This document shows positions 9,210-17,724 of a stretch of 64,000 nucleotides of DNA, one piece after another. A program made the position numbers and the translations under genes. The DNA is taken from NCBI RefSeq assembly GCF_018130765.1, contig NZ_JAFCJZ010000004.1, forward strand, positions 1 through 64,000, read 5' to 3'. Positions within the stretch are counted from its first letter, which is position 1; every line of letters starts with the position of its first letter. This DNA comes from Bradyrhizobium iriomotense. GTDB lineage: Bacteria; Pseudomonadota; Alphaproteobacteria; Rhizobiales; Xanthobacteraceae. The notes below the pieces were generated by a model. It saw only the letters and a program-made list of their open reading frames with translations, searched no databases and was not told where the DNA came from.

Positions 9210-11197
9210 TCGCCGTGCAACCGTCCTGAAAACACCGACACCGGGCCACGATCCGCGTTGTAGGCGGGGTTGACGATGAGCTGGTAGTCGGCGGTGAAGG
9301 TCAGCGCCTTGTTCAGCGCGTAGGCGTAATAGGTCTCCAGCACGCGCTCGTGGCGGTAGTTGAGCTGGCCGTCGCCGATGAGGGGCCCGAGACCGCCGGC
9401 GGCGATGAAGTCGCGATGGTCCTGCGAGAGGCCGTTGACGGCGCCGGCAATGGCGACGACGTCGTCGGGCCGGCCCCATTTCGTTCCCTTCACCGAAACG
9501 CCGCCCGATAGGCTGCGGTCGATGTCAGTGAAGGCCATGATCTCGTTGCGGCCGTCGTTCCAGCTCCAGCGGCCGAACACACCGATATCGTCGGTGATCG
9601 CCTGCTCGACGTTGAATGCGTAGCCGTATTTGAGGCGGCCGCGGCGGGTCTGGCTGATGTCGACGCCGAACGCGGGATTGTCCAGCGTCTCGCGATAGCT
9701 GCCGGAGAAGGCGCTGTTGATGAAGCCGAGCGTGCGCAGCTTGCCGGGCTGGCCGAACAGCGAATAGCGCAGCTCGAGCTCGCCGACATATTCGCCGCGA
9801 CGGCCGACATTCATGTCGAAATTGTTCGAGTTGGATACGGCATCGATCAGGAAGTACCCGCCGCGTAGCGCCCATTGCTTCTGGTTCAATTCGGCCGTGG
9901 CGCCGTAGCCGAGGCCGAGCTTGTCGGCGGCGTAGTCGAAGGCGCCGGACGCCCAGATCGACCAGTTCATGAAGTCCTTGCGCGGATCATGCGCATAGGA
10001 ATTGCCGTCGAACACGTCGACCACGGAGAACTTGCCGACCTGCAAGGTCAGGCGCGAGACGTCAACCTTGCTGGCGAGCTGGAATTGGCTGCTGGCAAGC
10101 TCTTCCTGCTCGCCGCCGAAGCCGAATGTGTGGCGCACGAACAGACGCGAAGCGTTGAAATGCGGATAGGGAAAGCCGGACTTCTGTGCTTCGCCGTTGG
10201 GGAAGCCCGCAGCGCCCGTCGTGTTGTTGAAGCCGAAGCCCTGCAGCAGCTCGGGATTGAAATAGACCTCGCCGCCGTCCCACAGCCGCGCATTCAGATA
10301 GAGCGAATTGCTCCAGGTCTGCTGGAAATCCGGCGACGGAAGCAGGCTGTTCGTTCCGGTATAGGGCGCGTGGAACGCCGGGTAACCCTGTCCCAGCGCG
10401 GTCGACTGGCCGTGAATCTCCCAGCGACTGGACTCCGTGTCCGTCACATCCGACTTCGGGTTGTAGGTCGGCACACCCGGCCAGTCGATCTTGCGATTGA
10501 GGCCGATGCGCAGGCTCTGGAAATCCATCGACGACGCATATTGGGCGCCGGAGGGGAAGGTGACGTTGGCGTTGTCGAACTTGCTGTAGAGATATTCGAG
10601 CCGCGCGCTCCAGTGCGGCGCGAAGGCGTATTCGACGCCGCCGCCGGCAGTCCAGCCGAACCGCGTGTGCAGCACCTTCTCTTCAGTGCCTCCCGTCGGC
10701 GTCGACAGAAAACGCTCGCCGGTGAAGGCGGCGCCGCCGGTTGCGTAAAACAGCCAGTTGCCGCTGGTATAGCCGAGCCGCGCGCGCAGGCTCGCGACAT
10801 AGTCCCAGCGCTCCTCGGCGCCCGACAGCGCGCTCGCCGCCGATGACACGACGTGGTTGGACGGCAGATAGTTCGGAAACGAGATGTCACCTTCGACGCC
10901 GAGCAGGAGCCCCGAATTGAGGCGCCAGTTGTAGCCAGCCTGCACGCCGCCGGTCGCGCCGGTGAACACATTGTTGTCGGTTGCGAGCGTCGGATCTGTC
11001 AGTGTCGCCGAGGAGGTGCCGCGGGTGACGCCGGCATGCGCGCCGATATAGAGACCGGTCCAGTCATAGACGGCCTTCAGCGCCGGTGCCTTCAGCGGCA
11101 GATCGGCCGCGCGGCTGGCGGCGGGCAAAACCATCACGCCCGAGGCGATTGCCGCGGCCGTCTGCAAATACCTGTAACGGTGACCTTTCAACGTCAA
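9203..11197 (-). CDS. composite outer-membrane porin: Omp25-like barrel fused to OprB-like carbohydrate porin
   Basis: 664 residues. A signal peptide (h-region YLQTAAAIASGVMVLPAA, cleavage after ASRA) leads to ADLPLKAP, the mature start common in rhizobial outer-membrane proteins. Residues about 35-245 form an 8-strand barrel of the Omp25/31 type (DWTGLYIGAHAGV; GGGVEYAFAPHWSARLEYLYSKF). Residues about 250-664 resemble OprB carbohydrate-selective porins (WEIHGQSTALGQGYPAFHAP; QVGKFSVVDVFDGNSYAHDPR), ending in aromatic F as outer-membrane proteins do. I chose the TTG at 11197, right before the signal peptide. ATGs at 11269 and 11350 are in frame but give long, atypical leaders. Confidence 0.82.
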   Translation of the reverse strand: MTLKGHRYRYLQTAAAIASGVMVLPAASRAADLPLKAPALKAVYDWTGLYIGAHAGVTRGTSSATLTDPTLATDNNVFTGATGGVQAGYNWRLNSGLLLGVEGDISFPNYLPSNHVVSSAASALSGAEERWDYVASLRARLGYTSGNWLFYATGGAAFTGERFLSTPTGGTEEKVLHTRFGWTAGGGVEYAFAPHWSARLEYLYSKFDNANVTFPSGAQYASSMDFQSLRIGLNRKIDWPGVPTYNPKSDVTDTESSRWEIHGQSTALGQGYPAFHAPYTGTNSLLPSPDFQQTWSNSLYLNARLWDGGEVYFNPELLQGFGFNNTTGAAGFPNGEAQKSGFPYPHFNASRLFVRHTFGFGGEQEELASSQFQLASKVDVSRLTLQVGKFSVVDVFDGNSYAHDPRKDFMNWSIWASGAFDYAADKLGLGYGATAELNQKQWALRGGYFLIDAVSNSNNFDMNVGRRGEYVGELELRYSLFGQPGKLRTLGFINSAFSGSYRETLDNPAFGVDISQTRRGRLKYGYAFNVEQAITDDIGVFGRWSWNDGRNEIMAFTDIDRSLSGGVSVKGTKWGRPDDVVAIAGAVNGLSQDHRDFIAAGGLGPLIGDGQLNYRHERVLETYYAYALNKALTFTADYQLIVNPAYNADRGPVSVFSGRLHGEF

Positions 11198-11355
11198 AAC
11201 GCACGCCCCCAAACGCGAATGTGTCCCACTCGCCGCGATATCCCTGCCGATTCGCGGCGACCCTGTCATCAGGTTCCGGTTGTCCACGCCGTCGGCCGAA
11301 ATGATCCCGGTTCGACGCGATTTCTTCCCAAGTCCCTGCATATGCAGCAAACCTT

Positions 11356-11374
11356 ATTGCGATTAATTCGCAAT
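11356..11374. promoter_or_regulatory. inverted repeat upstream of the porin gene
   Basis: ATTGCGA-TTAAT-TCGCAAT, a perfect 7-base inverted repeat with an AT-rich centre, located about 160 bases upstream of the chosen porin start. The remainder of the 11375-11562 gap shows nothing else clear. Confidence 0.35.
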
Positions 11375-11562
11375 AGCAACTAGTGCGGATTGCCGCAGGT
11401 GATGGTTCGCACCCTTGTGTGACGGGGCTGCAACATCGCTTAGGGACACAGGAACTGGATGGCTCGCGTGGAGCCCGGCCTCTTGGAGGCCGGTCCGAGA
11501 CTTGGAGGAGGGGTGGTGTCATCGCGAAGGGCAAGTGGCCGGTCGCCGGCCAACGCAAGCGC

Positions 11563-12507
11563 CTAGCAGCCGCGGCAGATGCCCTTGATCTTCTTGTCGA
11601 GCAGCGCGTCCTCCTTGCTCGACGGACTGTTCGCCGGTTTGCTCATCGCCGGACTATACGTCGCCGGCGTATTCCACCACTGCTGCCAGAGCTTCTCGCC
11701 GATCGTGCAGAGAACCCGTGGCTTCTCGTCCCCAGAGGGGGCGGTCGATCGTTCCGGCGTGCGGCCCGCGACCTCGAGAGCCAGCTTGGTCCGGATCGCC
11801 TCCTTGAAGTTTTCGCGGTTGGTGATCGGCACAACAAAGGAGCCTGGGCCGCCGATCACGCAATCCTCATAGTACCAATCGATATGATCGATATGCTGGA
11901 AGTCCGTCGCATCAGCGGGTGTCGCGTTGGTCATGACCGGCAGGCCGGTGATGACGATGCCCTGCTGCAACGCTGTGTCGCGCGCTGAGGTGACCGGATC
12001 GCCGTTGCTGTTGGGACCGTCGCCCGAAATGTCGATGATGCGGCGCGAACCACTGTAGGGTTTCTGCTCGAACAGCGACGCGGCGAATTTGATTGCACTT
12101 GAAATCGAGGTACGCGAACCGCGGCGGATCGGAGCATTGCTAATTTCAGTTGCGACGGCCTCAGCCGCTCCCGGCCCGTCGATCTGTCGCCAGGGGACGA
12201 TTATTTTCTGGTCGCTGGTCGACGACCATTCGAAATAGGTCAACGCGATCTTGCCGATAGGACCGGCTCGCATCGCTCGGAGAAACTCCTTCGAGACAAT
12301 GGCCTTGGCATAGCCTTCGCGTTGAGCCGCCAGGTCATCCGGTTCCACCGAGTAGGAAACGTCGACCGCAATGACGAGTTCGAGGTCCACGGAGGGGCGG
12401 CTGTCGCCCTGGGTCGCTGTTTGCGGCTGTGAGGCCGGCTCGGGAAATGCCTGTGTCGATGTCAGGATCGCAATCAGGATCGATCCAATTGAGATCCGCC
12501 AATTCAC
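11563..12507 (-). CDS. DUF1194 (von Willebrand factor A-like) exported protein
   Basis: 314 residues with a signal peptide (ISIGSILIAILTSTQAF). A VWA-like fold follows, containing the MIDAS metal motif as LVIAVDVSYSVEP (DxSxS) near residue 45, then DISGDGPNSNGD around residue 160, typical of DUF1194. Such proteins bind divalent metal and probably mediate protein contacts in the periplasm; a precise role is unknown. The start is GTG at 12507, supported by GGAGGG five bases upstream; the ATG at 12555 has no such site. The tail is rich in Ser/Lys and ends KGICRGC. Confidence 0.85.
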   Translation of the reverse strand: MNWRISIGSILIAILTSTQAFPEPASQPQTATQGDSRPSVDLELVIAVDVSYSVEPDDLAAQREGYAKAIVSKEFLRAMRAGPIGKIALTYFEWSSTSDQKIIVPWRQIDGPGAAEAVATEISNAPIRRGSRTSISSAIKFAASLFEQKPYSGSRRIIDISGDGPNSNGDPVTSARDTALQQGIVITGLPVMTNATPADATDFQHIDHIDWYYEDCVIGGPGSFVVPITNRENFKEAIRTKLALEVAGRTPERSTAPSGDEKPRVLCTIGEKLWQQWWNTPATYSPAMSKPANSPSSKEDALLDKKIKGICRGC

Positions 12508-12589
12508 GCTCGCCCTCCAGCCATCCCTTCCTATCCTGACACGCGGAAGGTGCAATCGGAAGGACGGTCCGTAGGTGTTCTAGAGCCGG

Positions 12590-12630
12590 AAAAATGGTTG
12601 ACCCGCCCGGGGGGGACAGCCGGGCGGGTC
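12590..12630 (-). terminator. intrinsic terminator of the small secreted-protein gene
   Basis: Read on the minus strand, an 11-base-pair GC stem (GACCCGCCCGG/CCGGGCGGGTC, 12600-12630) is followed after a few bases by TTTTT (12594-12590). This is a good rho-independent terminator about 80 bases after the stop of the gene at 12709-12972. Confidence 0.7.
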
Positions 12631-12708
12631 GGGGGCACGACACGGGGTGGATGAGGCGCCCGTGTCGGACGCAGGATCCACGTGGGAGATCGGCCTCAGG
12701 TACTCAGA

Positions 12709-12972
12709 TCAGTAGCAGCTACGAACGCGGCCGACGTACTGGCCGAAGGCGTTGTACTGGGCGACCCAGCCGCAGCGGTGATAGCCGTAGTAATAGGGAT
12801 CGTTGCTGGCGGCGATCGCGGAGCCGACGACGGCGGCGGTGGCGATGCCGGCACCCACGCCCCAGACCCAGCCGGGCTGCTTGGCTTCGGCCGAGGTGGT
12901 GGTGGACGCGATGCTGCCGGTGACGGCAAGGGCAGCGAGAGCGGCGGCGGCAATCTTGGTCTTGATCGACAT
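12709..12972 (-). CDS. small exported protein with Tyr-rich C-terminus
   Basis: 87 residues: a signal peptide ending at SAEA, a glycine/alanine hydrophobic stretch (WVWGVGAGIATAAVVGSAIA), then a tyrosine-rich tail (NDPYYYGYHRCGW) with two cysteines, the second at the penultimate position. Similar short proteins are abundant in Bradyrhizobium and have no known function. GGAG lies six bases before the ATG at 12972; the longer frame (to 13092) lacks coding character. A clear terminator follows. Confidence 0.75.
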   Translation of the reverse strand: MSIKTKIAAAALAALAVTGSIASTTTSAEAKQPGWVWGVGAGIATAAVVGSAIAASNDPYYYGYHRCGWVAQYNAFGQYVGRVRSCY

Positions 12973-13112
12973 GTGAAACTCCATCCGGTGTTGAGGCGGT
13001 CCGTTGTGGCCCGCGTGCCCAGTTGGACGGAGGCATGCCCAAACCGGTTCGAAAGCGCATCTGGCGCTCCCGGAGGTCGGGTATTTCCCCAATAGTTTCA
13101 GTTGGATGCGGG

Positions 13113-13919
13113 CTAGCCGAGGGGCCCTTTGGCGAGCCTGTTCACGTCGAAGTTATCGACCTCGCTCAGCAGTTCGCAGAAGGCGCGCGCGCCCTGATCG
13201 ATCAGCTGCTCGCCCTTCTCGGCGACGGCCAGCGTCGCATCGCCGACCGCGCCGGTGGCGTTGAGATCCTGCGCCTGCCAGGCGAAGGGCGCCGGCCGCT
13301 GCGTCGACAGCCAGCGATACTGCTTTTCCAGCGCGATGCTGCTCGCGGGAAAATCCGCGATCGCATCCTTGCGCACCTGACCCGGATAGCGCGCCAGCAT
13401 GATCGAGGTCTCGACCGCGCCGCCGTGAATGCCGTGGCGCACTTCCTCGGCGGGGAACAATTTGTCCGCCCCTGATAGCCGCGACCACGACGTCGTCACC
13501 ACGAAGAGCTTGTGATGCGCGCGCAGGTCCTGCGCCACCAGCATCATCGCCGCGCTGTTGCCGCCATGACTGGTGATGATGACGAGCTTCCGCAGGCCGC
13601 GCCGCGCGATGTCCTCGCCGATTCCGGTCCATCGCTTCAGCGCCGCGTCGGTCGGCAGCGTCTGCGTGCCCGGATAGTCGATATGCTCGGTGGAAATGCC
13701 GACCTGTTCGACCGGGAGGAACGTCGCCGGAACCGACGCGGACAAGAGCTCGCGCACGCGGGCCAGATAGGCCTGTGCGATCAGCACATCGGTCGTGAGC
13801 GGCAAATGCGGGCCATGCTGCTCGGTCGCCGCCAGCGGCAGCACCGCGATCCAGCGCGACACCTCCGCAGGGCCCGCATGGGCCCAGTTGATGTCGATCC
13901 AGTCGCGGGGCGGCGTCAT
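13113..13919 (-). CDS. creatininase family amidohydrolase
   Basis: 268 residues of the creatininase superfamily of metal-dependent amidohydrolases, which includes creatinine amidohydrolase and deformylases acting on formamidopyrimidines and related compounds. Metal ligands are visible in ATEQHGPHLPLTTDV (E and H, near residue 27) and in SHGGNSAAM (H, near residue 115). The true substrate is unknown; the divergent ABC uptake operon with an NMT1-like binding protein suggests a small N-containing compound. The ATG at 13919 is chosen; a GTG at 13946 is in frame. The 152-base divergent region holds a 9-base-pair hairpin (13963-13993). Confidence 0.82.
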   Translation of the reverse strand: MTPPRDWIDINWAHAGPAEVSRWIAVLPLAATEQHGPHLPLTTDVLIAQAYLARVRELLSASVPATFLPVEQVGISTEHIDYPGTQTLPTDAALKRWTGIGEDIARRGLRKLVIITSHGGNSAAMMLVAQDLRAHHKLFVVTTSWSRLSGADKLFPAEEVRHGIHGGAVETSIMLARYPGQVRKDAIADFPASSIALEKQYRWLSTQRPAPFAWQAQDLNATGAVGDATLAVAEKGEQLIDQGARAFCELLSEVDNFDVNRLAKGPLG

Positions 13920-13962
13920 CAAGGTTTCTTTGCCCGAATTTGTCACGTAATTTGGGTTATGA

Positions 13963-13993
13963 GGGGACGCGGGCCCGACCGGCTCGCGTCCCC
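13963..13993. promoter_or_regulatory. hairpin/inverted repeat in the creatininase-ABC divergent region
   Basis: GGGGACGCG ... CGCGTCCCC, a perfect 9-base-pair inverted repeat with a 13-base loop between two divergent starts (13919 and 14072). Lying between promoters rather than after a gene, it is more likely an operator or leader structure than a terminator. Confidence 0.35.
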
Positions 13994-14071
13994 AATGTCA
14001 TGCGGTTTTATCGCGTTGGCTTGGCATGAGCCAGAAGCGATTGGGCTAGAAGCGATCGATGGAGTGCACTC

Positions 14072-15094
14072 ATGAGCCCCTCTCATCTGCGGCGAGCGTT
14101 AACGGCAGGCCTGATGGCCGCTTTCGTCACGGTCCTGCCGGCGCGTGCCGAGACGCTCGACAAGGTCACCTTCGGCACCAACTGGGTCGCCGAGGCCGAG
14201 CACGGTGGCTTCTTCCAGGCGGTGGCCGACGGCACCTACAAGAAGTATGGGCTGGACGTCACCATCGTCCCCGGCGGCCCCAACGAGAACAACCGGATGC
14301 TGCTGATCGCCGGCAAGATCGATTTCTTCATGGCCGCGAACACGCTGATGTCGTTCGATGCGGTGGCGAATAATGTCCCGGTCGTCACCATCGCTGCGGT
14401 CTTCCAGAAGGATCCGCAGGTGATGCTGACGCAGCCCGACGCCAAGGTCGCCAAGATCGAGGACCTCAAGCCGCTGACGCTGTTCGTCTCCAAGGAGGGC
14501 ATGACCAGCTATTTCCAGTGGCTGAAATCCGAATATGGCTTCAACGAGAAGAACGTCCGTCCCTATAATTTCAATCCGCAGCCCTTCATCGCCAACCCCA
14601 AGAGCGCGATGCAGGGTTACGTCACCTCCGAGCCCTTCGCGGTCGAGAAGGCCGCCGGCTTCAAGCCCAACGTGCTGCTGCTCGCCGATTCCGGCTTCAA
14701 CACCTATTCGACCCTGATCGAGACTCGCCGGGACATCGTCGAGAAGAAGCCTGATCTGGTGCAGCGCTTCGTCGATGCCTCCATGATCGGCTGGTACAAT
14801 TACATCTACCGCGACAATTCCGCCGGCAATGCCCTGATCAAGCAGCTCAACCCGGAGATGACCGACGATCTGCTCGCCTATTCCGTCGCCAAGATGAAGG
14901 AATACGGCATCGTCGATTCCGGCGACAGCTTGAAGAACGGCATCGGCGCGATGAGCGACGAGCGCTACACCTCCTTCTTCAACAAGATGGTGAAGGCGGG
15001 GGTCGTGAAGGCGGATCTCGATTTCCGCAAATCCTACACGCTGCGCTTCGTCAACAAGGGCGTCGGCGTCGAGCTGCGCCCGAGCAAGCCGTAA
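14072..15094 (+). CDS. ABC transporter substrate-binding protein, NMT1/THI5-like
   Basis: 340 residues with a signal peptide (LTAGLMAAFVTVLPARA). The mature part is an NMT1/THI5-like periplasmic binding protein (TFGTNWVAEAEHGGFFQAVA near residue 31; GGPNENNRMLLIAGKIDFFMA near 65). The family binds pyrimidine thiamin precursors, riboflavin, sulfonates, nitrate or aromatic acids. It lacks clear nitrate or taurine signatures, so the ligand is open. It heads a tightly packed operon of ATPase (11-base gap), permease, dehydrogenase and inhibitor-like protein. Confidence 0.87.
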   Translation: MSPSHLRRALTAGLMAAFVTVLPARAETLDKVTFGTNWVAEAEHGGFFQAVADGTYKKYGLDVTIVPGGPNENNRMLLIAGKIDFFMAANTLMSFDAVANNVPVVTIAAVFQKDPQVMLTQPDAKVAKIEDLKPLTLFVSKEGMTSYFQWLKSEYGFNEKNVRPYNFNPQPFIANPKSAMQGYVTSEPFAVEKAAGFKPNVLLLADSGFNTYSTLIETRRDIVEKKPDLVQRFVDASMIGWYNYIYRDNSAGNALIKQLNPEMTDDLLAYSVAKMKEYGIVDSGDSLKNGIGAMSDERYTSFFNKMVKAGVVKADLDFRKSYTLRFVNKGVGVELRPSKP

Positions 15095-15104
15095 CGCGCG
15101 GTCG

Positions 15105-15920
15105 ATGTCCGCTGCCCAAACCTCGTCTGCCGTCGAGGCCAGCCTGACCGCTCTCGCCGTCAGCCTTCGCGGCGTGACGAAGACGTATGACAACGGCGTC
15201 ATGGCGCTCGGACCGCTCGATCTTGCCGTGCGCAAGGGCGAGTTCATCTCGCTGCTCGGTCCGTCCGGCTGCGGCAAGTCGACGGCGCTGCGGCTGATCG
15301 CGGGGCTCAGTGCGCCGTCGTCAGGCATCGTGCGGGTGGCGCGTCACGAGGGCCCTGCGCAGCCGGGTCATGGTATCGGCTTCGTGTTCCAGGAGCCGAC
15401 CCTGATGCCCTGGGCCAGCGTGCGCGAGAACGTGCGGCTGCCGCTGAAGCTTGGCGGCGTTCCGAAGGCCGAAGGGCGCGCGCGCGCCGACGAGGCGCTG
15501 GCCAGCGTCGGGCTCGCCGATTTCACTGATGCCTATCCGCGTGAGCTCTCCGGCGGCATGAAGATGCGGGTGTCGCTGGCGCGCGCACTGGTCACCGACC
15601 CTGATATCCTCCTGATGGACGAGCCGTTCGCGGCGCTCGACGAGATCACGCGCTTCTGCCTCAACAACGATTTGCTCGCGCTGTGGCGAACCCTCGGCAA
15701 GACCGTCATCTTCGTCACGCATTCGGTGTTCGAATCCGTCTATCTGTCGCAGCGCGTCGTGGTCATGACGGCGCGGCCGGGCCGCATCCAGGCCGATCTC
15801 CGCATCGAGACGGTTGAGCCGCGCGGTGAGGAGTTTCGTACCTCCGCTGCTTATTCCGATTATTGCCGACGCGTGTCCGCCGCGCTGGCGCCGTCTTATT
15901 CGGGGCAGTCGACGTTATGA
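15105..15920 (+). CDS. ABC transporter ATP-binding protein (SsuB/TauB type)
   Basis: 271 residues. Walker A GPSGCGKST (near residue 51), Q-loop FVFQEPTLMPW, signature LSGGMKMRVSLARAL (near 146) and Walker B ILLMDEPFAALDE (near 167) are complete, followed by the switch histidine in FVTHSVFES. It energises import of the ligand bound by the preceding protein. Its stop codon overlaps the permease start (ATGA at 15917), indicating translational coupling. Confidence 0.92.
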   Translation: MSAAQTSSAVEASLTALAVSLRGVTKTYDNGVMALGPLDLAVRKGEFISLLGPSGCGKSTALRLIAGLSAPSSGIVRVARHEGPAQPGHGIGFVFQEPTLMPWASVRENVRLPLKLGGVPKAEGRARADEALASVGLADFTDAYPRELSGGMKMRVSLARALVTDPDILLMDEPFAALDEITRFCLNNDLLALWRTLGKTVIFVTHSVFESVYLSQRVVVMTARPGRIQADLRIETVEPRGEEFRTSAAYSDYCRRVSAALAPSYSGQSTL

Positions 15921-16735
15921 GCGCGCAAGCTTCCGTCACCGCAAAACCGTCACCCGCGCAACGCGCGATGCGCTTCGTGCTTCCCGTCATCGTCTTCGCG
16001 GCAGGCCTCCTCGCCTGGGAACTCGTGGTCCGCATCAAGGACATCCCGCCTTACGTGCTGCCGGCGCCGTCCGTCATCGTCGTGACGCTGATCAGGGACT
16101 GGGCGGTGCTGTCACAATCGCTCGCCACCACGCTGCTGACGACGCTGGAAGGTTTTGCCGCCGCCAGCATCGGCGGCATTGCGCTGGCGCTGCTGTTCAA
16201 CCAGTCGAAATGGGTGGAATATTCGCTGTTCCCCTATGCGATCGTGCTCCAGGTGACGCCGGTCATCGCGATTGCACCACTGCTCCTGATCTATCTGGAG
16301 CAGCAGACCGCGGTCGTCGTCTGTGCCTTCATCGTCGCCTTTTTCCCGGTGCTGTCGAACACCACGCTGGGATTGAATTCGGTCGACCGCAACCTGGCCG
16401 GGCTGTTCCAGCTTTATGGCGCATCAAAGCCACAAACCCTGCGCTTCCTGAAGCTGCCGGCGGCGTTGCCTTACATTCTCGGGGGCCTGCGCATTGCCGG
16501 CGGCCTGTCGCTGATCGGCGCCGTCGTGGCCGAAATCGCGGCGGGAACGGCCGGAGCCGGCTCCGGGCTCGCCTACAGGATCGCCGAGTCGGGCTACCGG
16601 TTGAACATACCCCGCATGTTCGCCGCGCTGCTGCTGTTGTCGCTGGCCGGGATTGTCATCTATGGGGTGCTGGCGGTAGTTTCCCACCTCGTTTTACGGC
16701 GCTGGCATGAAAGCGCGCTTGGAAAGGAAAGCTGA
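15917..16735 (+). CDS. ABC transporter permease (SsuC/TauC type)
   Basis: 272 residues with about six membrane helices and the coupling (EAA-type) loop LAGLFQLYGASKPQTLRFLKLP near residue 160. It forms the inner-membrane channel of the NMT1-like import system. The ATG overlaps the ATPase stop by four bases, and its own stop overlaps the next start (TGATG at 16733), so the frame opening at 15863 is not the true start. Confidence 0.9.
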   Translation: MSAQASVTAKPSPAQRAMRFVLPVIVFAAGLLAWELVVRIKDIPPYVLPAPSVIVVTLIRDWAVLSQSLATTLLTTLEGFAAASIGGIALALLFNQSKWVEYSLFPYAIVLQVTPVIAIAPLLLIYLEQQTAVVVCAFIVAFFPVLSNTTLGLNSVDRNLAGLFQLYGASKPQTLRFLKLPAALPYILGGLRIAGGLSLIGAVVAEIAAGTAGAGSGLAYRIAESGYRLNIPRMFAALLLLSLAGIVIYGVLAVVSHLVLRRWHESALGKES

Positions 16736-17724
16736 TGTCTACCGGTTCGATTTCGTCCGAAAAGATCGATCTTTTGATTTATGGACCGGTGCGGCCGATC
16801 CTCGAGAGCGGGTTTTCCGATCATTTCGTCGTGCACAAGGCCGAGACGCGCGGTGATCTCGAGCGGCTGACTCCGGCGATCCGCGAAAAAATCCGCGGCG
16901 TGGCGGTGACCTATCACACCGTCCGGGCCGACAAGGATTCGCTGTCGCAGCTGCCCAAGATCGAGATGGTGGCGAGCTTCGGCGTCGGCTACGACCACAT
17001 CGATGCCAAATACGCGGCCGAGCACAATATCATCGTCACCAACACGCCCGACGTGCTGACCGAGGAAGTCGCCGACGTCGCGATGGGCTTGTTGATCTCG
17101 ACCTTGCGCGAATTCATCAAGGCCGACCGCTACGTCCGCTCCGGGCTCTGGCAGACCCAGAACTATCCGCTCAGCGTCGGCTCGCTGCGCGACCGCAAGG
17201 TCGGCATCGTCGGCATGGGCCGGATCGGCCAGGCCATCGCACGTCGGCTCGACGCCTCGCTGGTGCCGGTGGTCTATCACTCGCGCAATCCGTCCAAGGA
17301 CGTCTCCTACAAGCACTATCCTGATCTGATCGAGATGGCGAAGGCCGTGGACACCTTGATGGTGATCGTGCCCGGCTGCGCCTCGACCAACAAGATGATC
17401 AATGCCGAGGTGCTCAAGGCGCTCGGCCCGCGCGGCGTGCTGATCAACGTCGCGCGCGGCTCCGTGGTCGACGAGCCGGCGCTGATCCAGGCGCTGAAGT
17501 CAGGCACCATCCTTGCCGCCGGCCTCGACGTGTTCGCGGCCGAGCCGACCGTGCCGGACGAGCTCAAGTCCATGCAGAACGTCGTGCTGCTGCCGCATAT
17601 CGGCTCGGCCTCGGTGGTGACGCGCAACGCCATGGACCAGCTCGTCGTCGACAACCTCAAGTCCTGGTTTGCCGGCAAGGCGCCGCTGACGCCGGTTGCG
17701 GAAACGCCGTTCAAGGGGCGCTGA
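16735..17724 (+). CDS. D-isomer-specific 2-hydroxyacid dehydrogenase
   Basis: 329 residues of the glyoxylate/hydroxypyruvate reductase branch of D-2-hydroxyacid dehydrogenases. The NAD(P) loop is GIVGMGRIGQAIARR (near residue 157). Catalytic residues appear in order: Arg in NVARGSVVDEPAL (near 239), Glu near DVFAAEPTVPDEL and His in LLPHIGSAS (near 287). It reduces 2-oxoacids or oxidises the hydroxyacids. Being coupled by overlapping stop/start codons to both the permease and the next gene suggests it acts on a product of the imported compound. Confidence 0.9.
   Translation: MSTGSISSEKIDLLIYGPVRPILESGFSDHFVVHKAETRGDLERLTPAIREKIRGVAVTYHTVRADKDSLSQLPKIEMVASFGVGYDHIDAKYAAEHNIIVTNTPDVLTEEVADVAMGLLISTLREFIKADRYVRSGLWQTQNYPLSVGSLRDRKVGIVGMGRIGQAIARRLDASLVPVVYHSRNPSKDVSYKHYPDLIEMAKAVDTLMVIVPGCASTNKMINAEVLKALGPRGVLINVARGSVVDEPALIQALKSGTILAAGLDVFAAEPTVPDELKSMQNVVLLPHIGSASVVTRNAMDQLVVDNLKSWFAGKAPLTPVAETPFKGR

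Noticed and set aside
9203..9479. alternative frames (such as the 382-residue frame 8331-9479) overlapping TauE and the porin end
   Set aside because: They overlap two well-supported genes and lack protein-family features.
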